From contig DATMNI010000297.1 in the NCBI GenBank assembly GCA_035570275.1, positions 3,544 to 67,543 of the forward strand: a stretch of 64,000 bases of DNA, read 5' to 3'. The position numbers were made by a program, and so were the translations under genes. The notes below the pieces were generated by a model, which was not told the DNA's origin, did not search any database, and saw only the letters and a program-made list of their open reading frames with translations. Shown here piece after piece: positions 1-7,961 of this stretch (positions within the stretch are counted from its first letter, which is position 1; the number at the start of each line of letters is the position of its first letter). Source of the stretch: DATMNI01 sp035570275 (GTDB lineage: Bacteria > Acidobacteriota > Terriglobia > Bryobacterales > Bryobacteraceae).

Positions 1-623
1 ACCTTGGTGCTGATGCGGAAGCCCTCGCCCTTGTGCGCCTTGGGGACCAGCGTATCGCCCTCCAGGATCATCAGCACGCCGCGCTGGGCGTTCACAGCCT
101 CAATGGCAAGGTCCAGGATGACAGGGAAAAGGTCGTCCAGCGGCCTGTTTTCGGAAAGTTCCTGCCCCGCCCGGATCAGCGCCCGCATAGACGCGGAGGC
201 TTTGGCGCCGCCCCTTTCCAACGTCACGTTCTGGTTAGCGCCTTCCAGGCTGGTGATCACGGTGGAGGTGGATGGCGAATTGCTATCACCGCCCTCGAAG
301 ACCACCACGCCCGAATTCGCGCCGGCGCCATCCGGCGAAAAGACAATCACCAGGTGGCCGGCCGTGATCCGGTCTCCGGGCTTGAGAATCAAACGCGCCT
401 TGAGAGGAATGTTGTTGACGAAGGTGCCGTTCTTGCTGCCCAGGTCCTGAACCGTCCAGTCCTCCCCCTCATTTTCGAACGCGAAGTGCTGGCGCGAGAG
501 ACCGGCATCCTCCGGAAAACAAATCTCGGCGGCGCTGGAGCGGCCAATCGAAAGCCGCTCTCCGGTCAGCGGCACGGTTTTCATCTGCCCATCCGGGCAC
601 TGGATCAGAAGTTCCTTGGGCAT
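1..623 (-). CDS. FHA-GAF regulatory protein (C-terminus beyond the left edge)
   Basis: About 207 codons are visible; the frame is still open at the window edge. The start at 623 reads MPKELLIQCPDGQ. Residues about 1-95 form a forkhead-associated (FHA) phosphopeptide-binding domain, with the GERLSIGRS, LSRQHF and DLGSKNGTFVN blocks. From about residue 150 a GAF-type sensor domain begins (LDDLFPVILDLAIEAVNAQRG). In Acidobacteria such FHA-GAF proteins usually carry an output module (cyclase, phosphatase or sigma-54 activator) at the C-terminus, which is off the window, so the output is unknown. It is probably cytoplasmic, reading Ser/Thr-kinase phosphorylation. The domain call is sure; the output is not seen. 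Confidence 0.85.
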   Translation of the reverse strand, partial: MPKELLIQCPDGQMKTVPLTGERLSIGRSSAAEICFPEDAGLSRQHFAFENEGEDWTVQDLGSKNGTFVNNIPLKARLILKPGDRITAGHLVIVFSPDGAGANSGVVVFEGGDSNSPSTSTVITSLEGANQNVTLERGGAKASASMRALIRAGQELSENRPLDDLFPVILDLAIEAVNAQRGVLMILEGDTLVPKAHKGEGFRISTK

Positions 624-777
624 GGCAGTGGCTGGGTTCGTGAACTATTATAAGCCGCGGGGCCGGGTGGGACAGACCATCGCCTTCCGTGCTCTGTCTC
701 GCTGCTCCACACCGGCGAAGAACGCCTCGCCGGCGCCAGCCCCTTCCGGCGCCCGAACATGATACCCTCGGCCTCAT

Positions 778-1875
778 ATGAACCGCCGCACATTCCTCGC
801 CGCCCCTATCTTCGCGGGCGCAACGGGCCTCGCCTCGGCTGCCACTGACGCCCCCCGCGTCCAGGCCAACGGCGACGGCATCCACCACACCCCCGCGGAG
901 TACGCCGCGCTCCTCCAAAAACTCGCGGCTACCATTGAGCCCGACGCATACTCCATCGGCGGAGTGGTCGCCCAACTCGAACAGTCCGTGGCGGCTGCCC
1001 TCGGCAAGGAAAGCGCCGTCTGGCTCTCCACAGGCACTCTCGCCAATCACCTGGCCGTCCGCCTCCTCGCCGGTGAGAAGCGCCGCGTGCTGGTTCAGGG
1101 CGAGTGCCATCTCTTCAACGACTGCGGCGATTGCTGCCAAACTCTCAGCGGCCTTCATCTGGTCCCTCTCGCCCCCGGCAAAGCCACCTTCAGCGTGGAC
1201 GACCTCGAGCGCGAAGCCGCCCGCGGCGCATCCGGCCGCGTCTCCGTCCCCATCGGCGCCATCCAGATCGAAACCCCCGTCCGCCGCAACTTCGGCGAGT
1301 CCTTCGATTTCGCCGAAATGCGGCGTGTCTCCCAATGGGCCCGCGACCGTAAGATCGGTCTCCACCTCGATGGCGCCCGGCTTTATCTCGCCGCCGCCTA
1401 TAGCGGCGTCCCCGTGCGCGAATACGCCGCCCTTTTCGACACCGTCTACATCTCCATGTACAAGTACTTCAACGCCGCCAGCGGCGCCGTCCTGGCCGGC
1501 CCCAAGAGCCTCCTTGAAAATCTCTTTCATCCGCGGCGCATGTTCGGCAACGGACTCTCCCACGTGTGGCCCTTCGCTGCAGTCGCGCTCCATTTCTTCG
1601 CAGGCTTCCCCGAGCGCTACGCCCAGGCCGTCGCCACATCCGAGAAAGTGATCACCGCACTTCGGTCGGACTCTCGCTGCGAAGTGACCCGCGTCCCCAA
1701 CGGCACCAACATCTTTTTCCTCCGCGTGAAAGGTGTGGACGCCCATGCCTTTCAGCGACGGGCCCAAGGCGCGGGCTTCATCCTCCCGGCCCCGGACAGT
1801 GACCGGTTCACCGTCCAAGTCAACGAAACCTGGGCTCGCGCAAGCGCCCAGGAAATCCTCGCCCGCCTGGTGTAG
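778..1875 (+). CDS. Exported threonine-aldolase / beta-eliminating-lyase family PLP enzyme
   Basis: A 365-aa fold-type I PLP enzyme of the beta-eliminating lyase / low-specificity threonine aldolase family (PF01212). The N-terminus MNRRTFLAAPIFAGATGLASA is a Tat-like signal, so unusually for this family it is probably exported or membrane-anchored. HLDGARLY supplies the PLP-binding Asp, and SMYKYFNAASGAVLAG holds the likely Schiff-base lysine. The reaction is probably cleavage of a beta-hydroxy amino acid to glycine plus aldehyde; the exact substrate is unknown. The stop codon lies inside the first unit of a 15-bp tandem repeat (1861-1920). The gene looks monocistronic. Confidence 0.85.
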   Translation: MNRRTFLAAPIFAGATGLASAATDAPRVQANGDGIHHTPAEYAALLQKLAATIEPDAYSIGGVVAQLEQSVAAALGKESAVWLSTGTLANHLAVRLLAGEKRRVLVQGECHLFNDCGDCCQTLSGLHLVPLAPGKATFSVDDLEREAARGASGRVSVPIGAIQIETPVRRNFGESFDFAEMRRVSQWARDRKIGLHLDGARLYLAAAYSGVPVREYAALFDTVYISMYKYFNAASGAVLAGPKSLLENLFHPRRMFGNGLSHVWPFAAVALHFFAGFPERYAQAVATSEKVITALRSDSRCEVTRVPNGTNIFFLRVKGVDAHAFQRRAQGAGFILPAPDSDRFTVQVNETWARASAQEILARLV

Positions 1876-1920
1876 GCCCGCCTGGTATAGGCCCGCACGG
1901 TATAGGCCGGCACGGTTGCG
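1861..1920 (+). repeat. 15-bp short tandem repeat, four units, at the aldolase stop codon
   Basis: Four consecutive 15-mers of the form gcccgcctggtatag, at 1861, 1876, 1891 and 1906. The fourth is degenerate. The first unit contains the aldolase TAG stop, so the stop codon itself has been copied downstream. Confidence 0.9.
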
Positions 1921-1954
1921 ATGCGTGCTAAGGATCCATCGCCGGCTAGGGTGC

Positions 1955-2190
1955 GGTTTGAAGGGACGCTCCCTACGATCTTTATCGCCGCCGGGCTGGC
2001 CAGCGGGCTCGCCGCCATGCTCGGAACCACCCGGTTAGTAAAAGAGCTTCCGTATGGAATTAAATGAAAAGATCCGGTGTAACTTTCGCTGGCTTCTCCA
2101 GTATTAGCTCTAGTGGCATTCTGTGCCGGGTACTGGCCCGCCCGGCGTGCGTCGCGGCTCGAACCGAGGAATGCCTTCGGGAGGAATAAT
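1955..2190 (+). pseudogene. C-terminal remnant of a second ADOP/MacB-type permease
   Basis: Translating piecewise gives TIFIAAGLASGLAAMLGTT then RLVKELPYGIK, then after a frameshift DPVTFAGF, then in a third frame AFCAGYWPARRASRLEP. These are in order the last membrane segment and the PARRAS..EP tail of acidobacterial orphan permeases, as also seen at the end of the intact neighbour (LLPARRAANLDPMTALREE). At least two frameshifts and an in-frame TGA interrupt it. The Shine-Dalgarno of the intact permease (ggaggaata) lies in the last codons of this remnant. It fills the spacer between the aldolase and the permease. Confidence 0.7.
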
Positions 2191-2192
2191 AC

Positions 2193-4661
2193 ATGTTCGA
2201 CGACGTGCTTCAGGACGTCCGTTACGCGCTCCGCTCGTTGCGCTCCAGTCCTGGGTTTGCGGCCATAGCGATTCTGTCTCTCGCTCTCGGCATTGGCGCC
2301 AACACGGCCATTTTCAGCCTGATCGACGCCGTCATGCTGAAAACCCTGCCGGTGAGCCATCCCGAACAGCTCGTCGAACTCGTCATGAAGAGCGCACCCT
2401 CCAACTGGTTTACGAATCCCATTTGGGAGCAGGTGCGCGACCGCCAGGATGTGTTCTCAGGAGCCTTCGCCTACAGCCCCAACCGGCTCAATCTGGCCGC
2501 GGGCGGCGAGGTTCGCAACGCGAGCACGAGTTGGGTCAGCGGAGACTTTTTCCGCACGCTCGGAGTGAACCCACTGCTTGGGCGAACCATCACCACTGCC
2601 GACGATAGCCGCGGCTGCCCGGCGATCGCCGTGCTCAGCTACGACTTTTGGCAGAGGGAATATGGGGGCGCGGCCGATGTCCTCGAACGCAGGCTGACGC
2701 TGGACACCCATCCGGTTCGGATCGTCGGCGTCGCTCCGCGCGGATTTAACGGCATCCAGGTCGGCGAAACGATTGAGATCTATGTGCCTCTTTGCGCGGA
2801 AGGGACTCTCAACCGTGAAAACTCCGCACTCGATAAGCGCCCTAACTGGTGGCTATGGATTTTTGCGCGGCCCAAGCCGGGTATCGGCGAGCAACAGGCC
2901 CTGGCGCGCCTGAATACGCTTGCCCCACAGATCTTCGCCGCCACGCTGCCCCCCAATTATCCGTCCGAGGCACAGAAATACCACCTGAGCCGTAGGTTTG
3001 ACCTCCTCCCTGCCGCCAATGGATATTCAAACGTCCGCCGCGAATACAAGGCCGCCCTTTACACGTTGATGGTCGTCGTCGTCGCGGTGCTGCTGATCGC
3101 CTGCGCCAATGTCGCCAACCTCCTCATCGCCCGCGCCGCCGTCCGCCGGAAGGAACTTGCGATCCGGATGGCGATCGGCGCGGGTCGCGCCCGGCTGATG
3201 CGGCAGTTGCTCACCGAAAGCCTGCTTCTTTCCTCGATGGGCGCGGCGCTGGGCGTGTTATTCGCGCAGTGGGCGAGCCGGATGCTCGTTCGATTCCTCT
3301 CCACCAGCAGCTCGACCGTGGTTCTCGACCTTTCGATTGACGGCCGCGTACTCGCCTTCACCACGGCGGTCGCCGTCGTCACCGGAATCCTGTTCGGACT
3401 CGCGCCGGCCTGGCAGGGTACGCGCGTCGACCCGCACGCGGCCATGAAGGCCAATGGGCGCGGCGTGGTGGAATCGCAGGCCCGGCTCAGCCTCGGCAAG
3501 GTGCTGGTCGCGGCGCAGGTAGCGCTGTCGCTGGTCCTTCTGATCGGCGCCGGGCTCATGCTCAAAACGTTCGCGAAGCTCGCCAATCTCGATACAGGCT
3601 TCGAGAAGAACCAGGTTCTTCTGATCCGTGTGGACCCTCGCTACGCGAGTGTTCCACTGGACCGCCGCTTGCCGCTTTATCAGGAATTACAGCGGCGTCT
3701 CGCCGCGGTTCCCGGCGTCCGGTCCGCGAGCTTCGCCGATATCACCCCGGTCAGCGGAAGTTCCTCGGACCAGATCGTCCACGTCGATGGATATGCGGCG
3801 AAATCGCGGAGAGATTTGCAAGTGTTGGTCAATCTGGTCAGCAGCGGATTCTTCGCCACCATGGAGACGCCTTTCCTCGCCGGCCGGGATTTCAACGAGT
3901 ACGACACGCTGCACGCACCGCTGGTCGGGGTGATCAATGAATCGATGGCCAACAAGTTCTTCGGCAGTCCGGCCGCCGCAGTCGGCAAGACGTTTCGCCA
4001 GGGATGGAACGAGATCAGCAGTCCCATCCAGGTAATCGGCGTCGTCAAAGACACGAAATACCGGGGCTTGAGAGAGGAAAAAGAGGCAATCGCTTACTAC
4101 CCGCAATCGCAGCTACCGCCGGCGCGATGGACTAATTTTCTGCTTCGCGCCAACGGACCCGCCGCCGCTCTCATTCCCGGTGTCAAAACAGCCGTCAACG
4201 AAGTGAATCACGATATCACTTTGCAATTCCGGACCCTTGCCCTCCAACTCGATGAGTCGCTAGGCCGCGAGCGCCTTCTTGCAACGCTCTCCGGATTCTT
4301 TGGCACTCTTGCGTTGGCTTTGGCCGTCATCGGCCTCTACGGCGTCATGTCGTACAACGTCGCCCGGCGGCGCAATGAAATCGGCATTCGCATGGCGCTT
4401 GGCGCGGAGCAGGCTCGCGTGCTCCGCATGGTCCTGGGCGAAGTGGCGATTCTCATTGTGGCCGGCCTGGCGCTTGGATTGGCGGGCGCGATCTCCGGCA
4501 CGCGCTTCCTCGCCAGTTTCCTCTACCGCCTGGAGCCCAACGATCCCACGACTCTGGCCGCGGCCTGCGTGATTCTCGCCGCGGCGGCCGTCGTCGCAGG
4601 TCTTCTGCCGGCCCGGCGCGCGGCAAATCTGGATCCAATGACGGCTTTACGCGAAGAATAA
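2193..4661 (+). CDS. ADOP-family ABC transporter permease (MacB_PCD + two FtsX domains)
   Basis: An 822-aa inner-membrane protein with the typical opening MFDDVLQDVRYALRSLRSSPGF. Order: TM1 (about 25-45), periplasmic MacB_PCD domain (about 50-250), first FtsX block with three TMs (about 285-410), TM near 435, a second periplasmic domain (about 470-660), and a second FtsX block (about 690-815) ending PARRAANLDPMTALREE. Such acidobacterial duplicated orphan permeases lack an ATPase partner in the operon, and none is seen here. The likely role is MacB-like mechanotransmission or efflux; the substrate is unknown. A strong SD (gggaggaata) sits 7 nt before the ATG. Confidence 0.93.
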   Translation: MFDDVLQDVRYALRSLRSSPGFAAIAILSLALGIGANTAIFSLIDAVMLKTLPVSHPEQLVELVMKSAPSNWFTNPIWEQVRDRQDVFSGAFAYSPNRLNLAAGGEVRNASTSWVSGDFFRTLGVNPLLGRTITTADDSRGCPAIAVLSYDFWQREYGGAADVLERRLTLDTHPVRIVGVAPRGFNGIQVGETIEIYVPLCAEGTLNRENSALDKRPNWWLWIFARPKPGIGEQQALARLNTLAPQIFAATLPPNYPSEAQKYHLSRRFDLLPAANGYSNVRREYKAALYTLMVVVVAVLLIACANVANLLIARAAVRRKELAIRMAIGAGRARLMRQLLTESLLLSSMGAALGVLFAQWASRMLVRFLSTSSSTVVLDLSIDGRVLAFTTAVAVVTGILFGLAPAWQGTRVDPHAAMKANGRGVVESQARLSLGKVLVAAQVALSLVLLIGAGLMLKTFAKLANLDTGFEKNQVLLIRVDPRYASVPLDRRLPLYQELQRRLAAVPGVRSASFADITPVSGSSSDQIVHVDGYAAKSRRDLQVLVNLVSSGFFATMETPFLAGRDFNEYDTLHAPLVGVINESMANKFFGSPAAAVGKTFRQGWNEISSPIQVIGVVKDTKYRGLREEKEAIAYYPQSQLPPARWTNFLLRANGPAAALIPGVKTAVNEVNHDITLQFRTLALQLDESLGRERLLATLSGFFGTLALALAVIGLYGVMSYNVARRRNEIGIRMALGAEQARVLRMVLGEVAILIVAGLALGLAGAISGTRFLASFLYRLEPNDPTTLAAACVILAAAAVVAGLLPARRAANLDPMTALREE

Positions 4662-4664
4662 GCC

Positions 4665-4757
4665 AAGGGCTCCATCCAGGACGACTTCAGCGTCACCAGC
4701 AAGCTGACCCCCAACATGGGCCTGCGCTGGGAGCATGAGCCGGGCGTCTATGAGCAA
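4665..4757 (+). pseudogene. Fragment of a TonB-dependent (Oar-like) receptor
   Basis: Right after the ADOP stop the + strand reads KGSIQDDFSVTSKLTPN then MGLRWEHEPGVYEQ. This matches the 'QDD(F/W)xVTxKLTLNxGLRWE' strand of carboxypeptidase-regulatory-like TonB receptors, which are very abundant in this lineage. Only about 30 codons remain, with no start and no continuation, so it is a deletion scar. Confidence 0.6.
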
Positions 4758-4849
4758 CACGGCTGTGTGGCAGGCATTTTACTCATCGGCTCAGATGTTC
4801 CTCCAGCCGGTTTCACCAAGGGCTTGTGCGATGGTGAAAGCAAGGGGTT

Positions 4850-4937
4850 GGGACAGTTGTCCCAGCCTTTCACACCACCGCGCCAGCAACCCTCTTTGTT
4901 TGCATTGAGAGTTGGAGTCCGTTGGGACACATGTCCC
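4850..4937. promoter_or_regulatory. Pair of GGGACA-NN-TGTCCC palindromes, probable operators
   Basis: Perfect palindromes GGGACAGTTGTCCC (4850-4863) and GGGACACATGTCCC (4924-4937) share both 6-bp arms but differ in the central dinucleotide. A further half-site GGGACA occurs near 4983. They lie just upstream of the truncated gene starting at 4964, which suggests a dimeric repressor with two sites. Confidence 0.5.
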
Positions 4938-4963
4938 GACCGCGGTCATGCAAGTGAGACGAA

Positions 4964-5117
4964 ATGGAAGAAATCAACGATGGGACATCGCACGAGCCGC
5001 AGGTCCTGGAACTCGGCATCATGCACGGACAACGCCGCGCGTTTGGGCTAGTCGCGGGCCGTTGCAGCGCGGCGCAGGCCGAGTGCCTTCGCAAGGTTCG
5101 CGACGAGAGAACGCCGG
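4964..5117 (+). pseudogene. N-terminal stub of an acidobacterial DUF family protein
   Basis: The stub starts ATG at 4964 and reads MEEINDGTSHEPQVLELGIM then HGQRRAFGLVAGRCSAAQAE then CLRKVRDER. It resembles a small family I associate with Solibacter-type genomes (LLELG..GQRRAFG.VAGRCSAAQAE.LR). The homology stops near 5110, where the convergent aldo/keto reductase gene begins, so the C-terminal part is lost. Two GGGACA/TGTCCC palindromes precede it. Function is unknown; the family assignment rests on memory of the motif only. Confidence 0.5.
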
Positions 5118-6005
5118 CTACGCCAACGCCAGATTCAAATTCTCAATTGCCTCGTCGATCTCCGCCGTATTCTTGAAACCAACCGTCACGCTATCCACGC
5201 CCGCATGATTGAACGCGAACCTCATCGCTGCCTGCCGGTCCGCACGGGTCGTGAACGCGCCTTCACCCACCAGCTTCATGCTGATCACTCCCATGCCTTC
5301 GGTGTGGACCTGCTTCAGATGCGTGACCACCTCGCTCACGTTTCCCGCACCGTTGGTGTTGTAATCCTCCGCGTCCATCTTGGTGCCGTTGTGGTTCATC
5401 CGGATCATGGCAATCTCCAGCCACTTGTTTCCGGGGAACTGGCGCAACGCCGGCAGCCCATGCACCGACGCGCCGTGCCCCACCACAGCCTTCTTCGACT
5501 TCGCTTCCAGAATCCCGTCCTGCCAGCGCACCGTGTCTGCCGGCCACGTACCCACGTGCTGGTAGTGCATCAGCATCACGTCGAAGTAATCGGTATTCGC
5601 CAGCTTGCGCAGTTCGTCGATTTTCTCCTGCGGATTCACCCCTTCGCGCGTCGTCACCTTGGACATGAACCGGTACGTATCGCGTGGAATGCCCTTCAAC
5701 GCCACGCCCAGCATCTTGTGCATCTCGCCGTAGGTCTCGGAGGTCTCGAAGAAGCGAATCCCGTGGTCGTAGGCGTAGCGCACCTGCCGCGTGAACTCCT
5801 CCTGCCCCAGTTCGCGCTGCACGCGCCCGCTCATGGTCCCGGTGCCGAAGGCCAGCCGCGTCACCTTGACGCCCGATTTCCCCAGCGTCACCCAATCGGT
5901 GGCCGATCGTTTGCCGGTTTGTGCGATGGCGGAGCCGCCCAATCCGCCGAGTGCGGCCGCGCCGAGGCCCGCCTTCAGAAAATCTCGCCTGTTGAATCGA
6001 TGCAT
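5118..6005 (-). CDS. Tat-exported aldo/keto reductase
   Basis: 295 aa. The twin-arginine leader (MHRFNRRDFLKAGLGAAALG, cut near AIAQ) is followed by an aldo/keto-reductase barrel: WVTLGKSGVKVTRLAFGTGT, then FFETSETYGE, where the usual D-x-(A/S)-xx-Y-G catalytic segment reads E-T-S-x-T-Y-G. The conserved Lys lies in SKVTTRE, and MLMHYQH matches the 'HxxD' strand. Predicted role: NAD(P)H-dependent oxidoreductase in the periplasm. At 295 aa it is slightly short for the family, and the substrate is unknown. It is convergent with the gene stub at 4964. No operon partner is seen. Confidence 0.88.
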   Translation of the reverse strand: MHRFNRRDFLKAGLGAAALGGLGGSAIAQTGKRSATDWVTLGKSGVKVTRLAFGTGTMSGRVQRELGQEEFTRQVRYAYDHGIRFFETSETYGEMHKMLGVALKGIPRDTYRFMSKVTTREGVNPQEKIDELRKLANTDYFDVMLMHYQHVGTWPADTVRWQDGILEAKSKKAVVGHGASVHGLPALRQFPGNKWLEIAMIRMNHNGTKMDAEDYNTNGAGNVSEVVTHLKQVHTEGMGVISMKLVGEGAFTTRADRQAAMRFAFNHAGVDSVTVGFKNTAEIDEAIENLNLALA

Positions 6006-6084
6006 CCAGCCCTCCAGACTGGATTTACTCTATCACACGCCATAGCCGTGCGAAACTGTGGAGCGGTTGCGTGGATCTTTTCTA

Positions 6085-6560
6085 CTCGCGCGATACCGGC
6101 CTCCAGGAGATCGGGACCATGACCGCCGTGCGGCGCTTCGATCTCACCCCCCGCTTCGCCGAACATGGGAGTCCGGTTCCGGCCCGGCATGGCGGCGTCG
6201 CTCATCGGCATCGCTCCAGCCGAATTGACCGACCTCCGGGTGGCCTTCGAGGACCTGGGGACGGCGTATTGGGCACCAAATGGGGCAGCCGGGCGCGCGA
6301 GTTATCCTGCCGGCTGGCGGAATCTCCGGCCGCCGAAGAGCCGTTGCGGTTGCTGGCTGCCGCCCTGCCGTCACCGCCGGACAACCCGGACGCCGTGCAA
6401 CGGGCCATCGGGGCCATGACGGCGGCGCATGGCGCGGTGGACCTGGAGTGGGTGGCCCGTCAGGCCAATCTCAGCCCGCCTCAATTTCGCCGCCGCTGTC
6501 TGGATACCAGCGGCCTGGCGCCCAACCGACGAGGATGGAGGCCGTTGCGACGAAAACCGC
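6085..6560 (+). pseudogene. Frameshifted AraC-type transcriptional regulator
   Basis: The protein can be followed through two frames. IGTMTAVRRFDLTPRFAE runs in one frame, GVRFRPGMAASLIGIAPAEL in another (from about 6165), then the first frame resumes with WGSRARELSCRLAESPAAEE and ends in helix-turn-helix-like VDLEWVARQANLSPPQFRRR. 'VGVRFRPG.AA.L.G..P.EL.D' followed by a C-terminal AraC HTH is characteristic of DUF6597/AraC regulators. At least two frameshifts plus a missing second HTH make it non-functional. It fills the 580-bp gap between the two oxidoreductase genes. Confidence 0.65.
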
Positions 6561-6586
6561 AGGATTTGGTCTATTTTTTCTATCGA

Positions 6587-7561
6587 TTACTTCGTGATCA
6601 ATGCGAGCTTGCCCAGGTAGTGATCATTGAGCGCGCGTTGAGCATCGGCGGCTTGATCTAGAGTGAATGTTCGGGCGACTTTGACTTCGAACGGACCGGC
6701 GTCGATAAGGCGGTTGACCTTGTCTAAGGGTGGCGGATTATATTCGCCGTTGTATATTTGGAGTTTAATGCCAGCACGTTCTTTGGGAACGGGTTGGACA
6801 CCGGTGGGATAGGCGACGCGTCCACCCGTTCGTAGGGCGGCCAAAGATTTTTCAGCTGCTTCGCCACCCGTCGTTAGGAGCACGGCATCAAGACCGTTGG
6901 GCGCGAACTGGCGCGCGGCAGCGAGCACGTCTTCCTTATATCCATCCACAACCTTGTCCGCGCCAAGACCGCGCACAAAGGCAACACCATCATCGCCCGA
7001 GGCCACGGCCAGTACGCGCGCGCCCATCCGTTTGGCGAATTGCACGGCCAGGTGACCAATGCCGCCGCTGGCGCCAAAGATCAATAGGGACTCCCCATTT
7101 TTTAAGCCCAGCGTTGTATCAAGACCTGCAAGAGCCGTGACAGCATCAACGGCCATGGCAGCGGCTTGTGGCATGGTGAGTTTTCCCGGGATGAGCGCCA
7201 AACTGGTTTCTTTCACAGCAGCATACTCCGCATAAAATCCGCCCTTCGGATTCAGAAAGGAAATTCCGTAAACGCGGTCCCCTTTTTTAAACCGCCTCAC
7301 TTGGGGTCCCACGGCCTCAACAGTGCCGGCGCCATCGGATCCCAATACAAGTGGAAACACGGGCTTGATATGGAACTCTTTCGCAAATCCGCCTTCCCGT
7401 TCAAAGGGATCCCAAACGCCGACGCCAGCGGCTTCCACATGAACCAACACTTCATCGGCGCCAACGTCCGGGATGGGAAGCTCCTGAGTTTCTAACGTTT
7501 CAATTCCACCAAACCGATCAATCGCCACAGCCTTCATGGTCTTACTGAGTGTTTGAGTCAT
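6587..7561 (-). CDS. NADP-dependent quinone oxidoreductase-like (zinc-type alcohol dehydrogenase superfamily)
   Basis: 324 aa from ATG 7561, chosen because taaggaggact lies 4 nt upstream; the frame stays open further upstream without such a site. A GroES-like N-terminal domain (about 10-120) is followed by a Rossmann domain with GASGGIGHLAVQFAKRMGA (about 145-165). No zinc-ligand cysteines are visible, so it belongs to the zinc-independent quinone-reductase side of the MDR superfamily. Role: NADPH-dependent reduction of a quinone or enone. It is convergent with the decayed AraC regulator. Confidence 0.88.
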   Translation of the reverse strand: MTQTLSKTMKAVAIDRFGGIETLETQELPIPDVGADEVLVHVEAAGVGVWDPFEREGGFAKEFHIKPVFPLVLGSDGAGTVEAVGPQVRRFKKGDRVYGISFLNPKGGFYAEYAAVKETSLALIPGKLTMPQAAAMAVDAVTALAGLDTTLGLKNGESLLIFGASGGIGHLAVQFAKRMGARVLAVASGDDGVAFVRGLGADKVVDGYKEDVLAAARQFAPNGLDAVLLTTGGEAAEKSLAALRTGGRVAYPTGVQPVPKERAGIKLQIYNGEYNPPPLDKVNRLIDAGPFEVKVARTFTLDQAADAQRALNDHYLGKLALITK

Positions 7562-7684
7562 CGAAGTCCTCCTTATCCAATAATAGGACCGATTCAACAG
7601 GCAAACGGTTACGAATCGGGCGGTCGGGCGCTTTCTCTCAGGTGCGACGCTGAGCGCACTGGTTCGCGCCAAACGTCTCTGAAG

Positions 7685-7888
7685 TTATCGCTGTGGACCG
7701 GTTGTGATCTTCGCCGCCAAAGCCAGGCGCGCAAACCTGTTTCGAATCCAGAACGGAACAGACATGGTCCTGACGTGACCGCCTTTGCCAATGAGATCAG
7801 CAAAGACCCAGTGCTCTTCGCGTTGTTTCAGATCCTGAACGGTGAGCGCGCCGCACCCAACTTCCGGCTGGGGGCACCAGCAGTTCAA
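7685..7888 (-). pseudogene. Tyrosine recombinase (phage/XerD-type integrase) fragment
   Basis: The minus strand reads ALTVQDLKQREEHWVFADLI then GKGGHVRTMSVPFWI. This is the integrase segment following the first catalytic Arg ('ELxxLTxxDLQQREEHWVIxDLxGKGxHxRTVPVP'). The upstream RRSEL box is scrambled and the His-x-x-Arg/Tyr half is missing. It is a relic of an integrated element in the 400-bp spacer at 7562-7961; the rest of that spacer holds nothing I recognise. Confidence 0.65.
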
Positions 7889-7961
7889 GAAAGGCCATAC
7901 CGACGCGCTACCACCATTCCGTAGACCGTGAGGTTGGGGCGAAGAGCGCTATACTGCCGGA

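Noticed and set aside
469..1818. 449-codon open frame on the minus strand opposite the aldolase
   Set aside because: It is antisense to a gene with clear family motifs and has Gly/Asp/Glu-rich composition typical of a GC-rich shadow frame.
7740..7760. Possible tRNA T-loop-like string (tttcgaatcc)
   Set aside because: No acceptor stem, anticodon arm or CCA-end pairing nearby; it lies in the recombinase relic.
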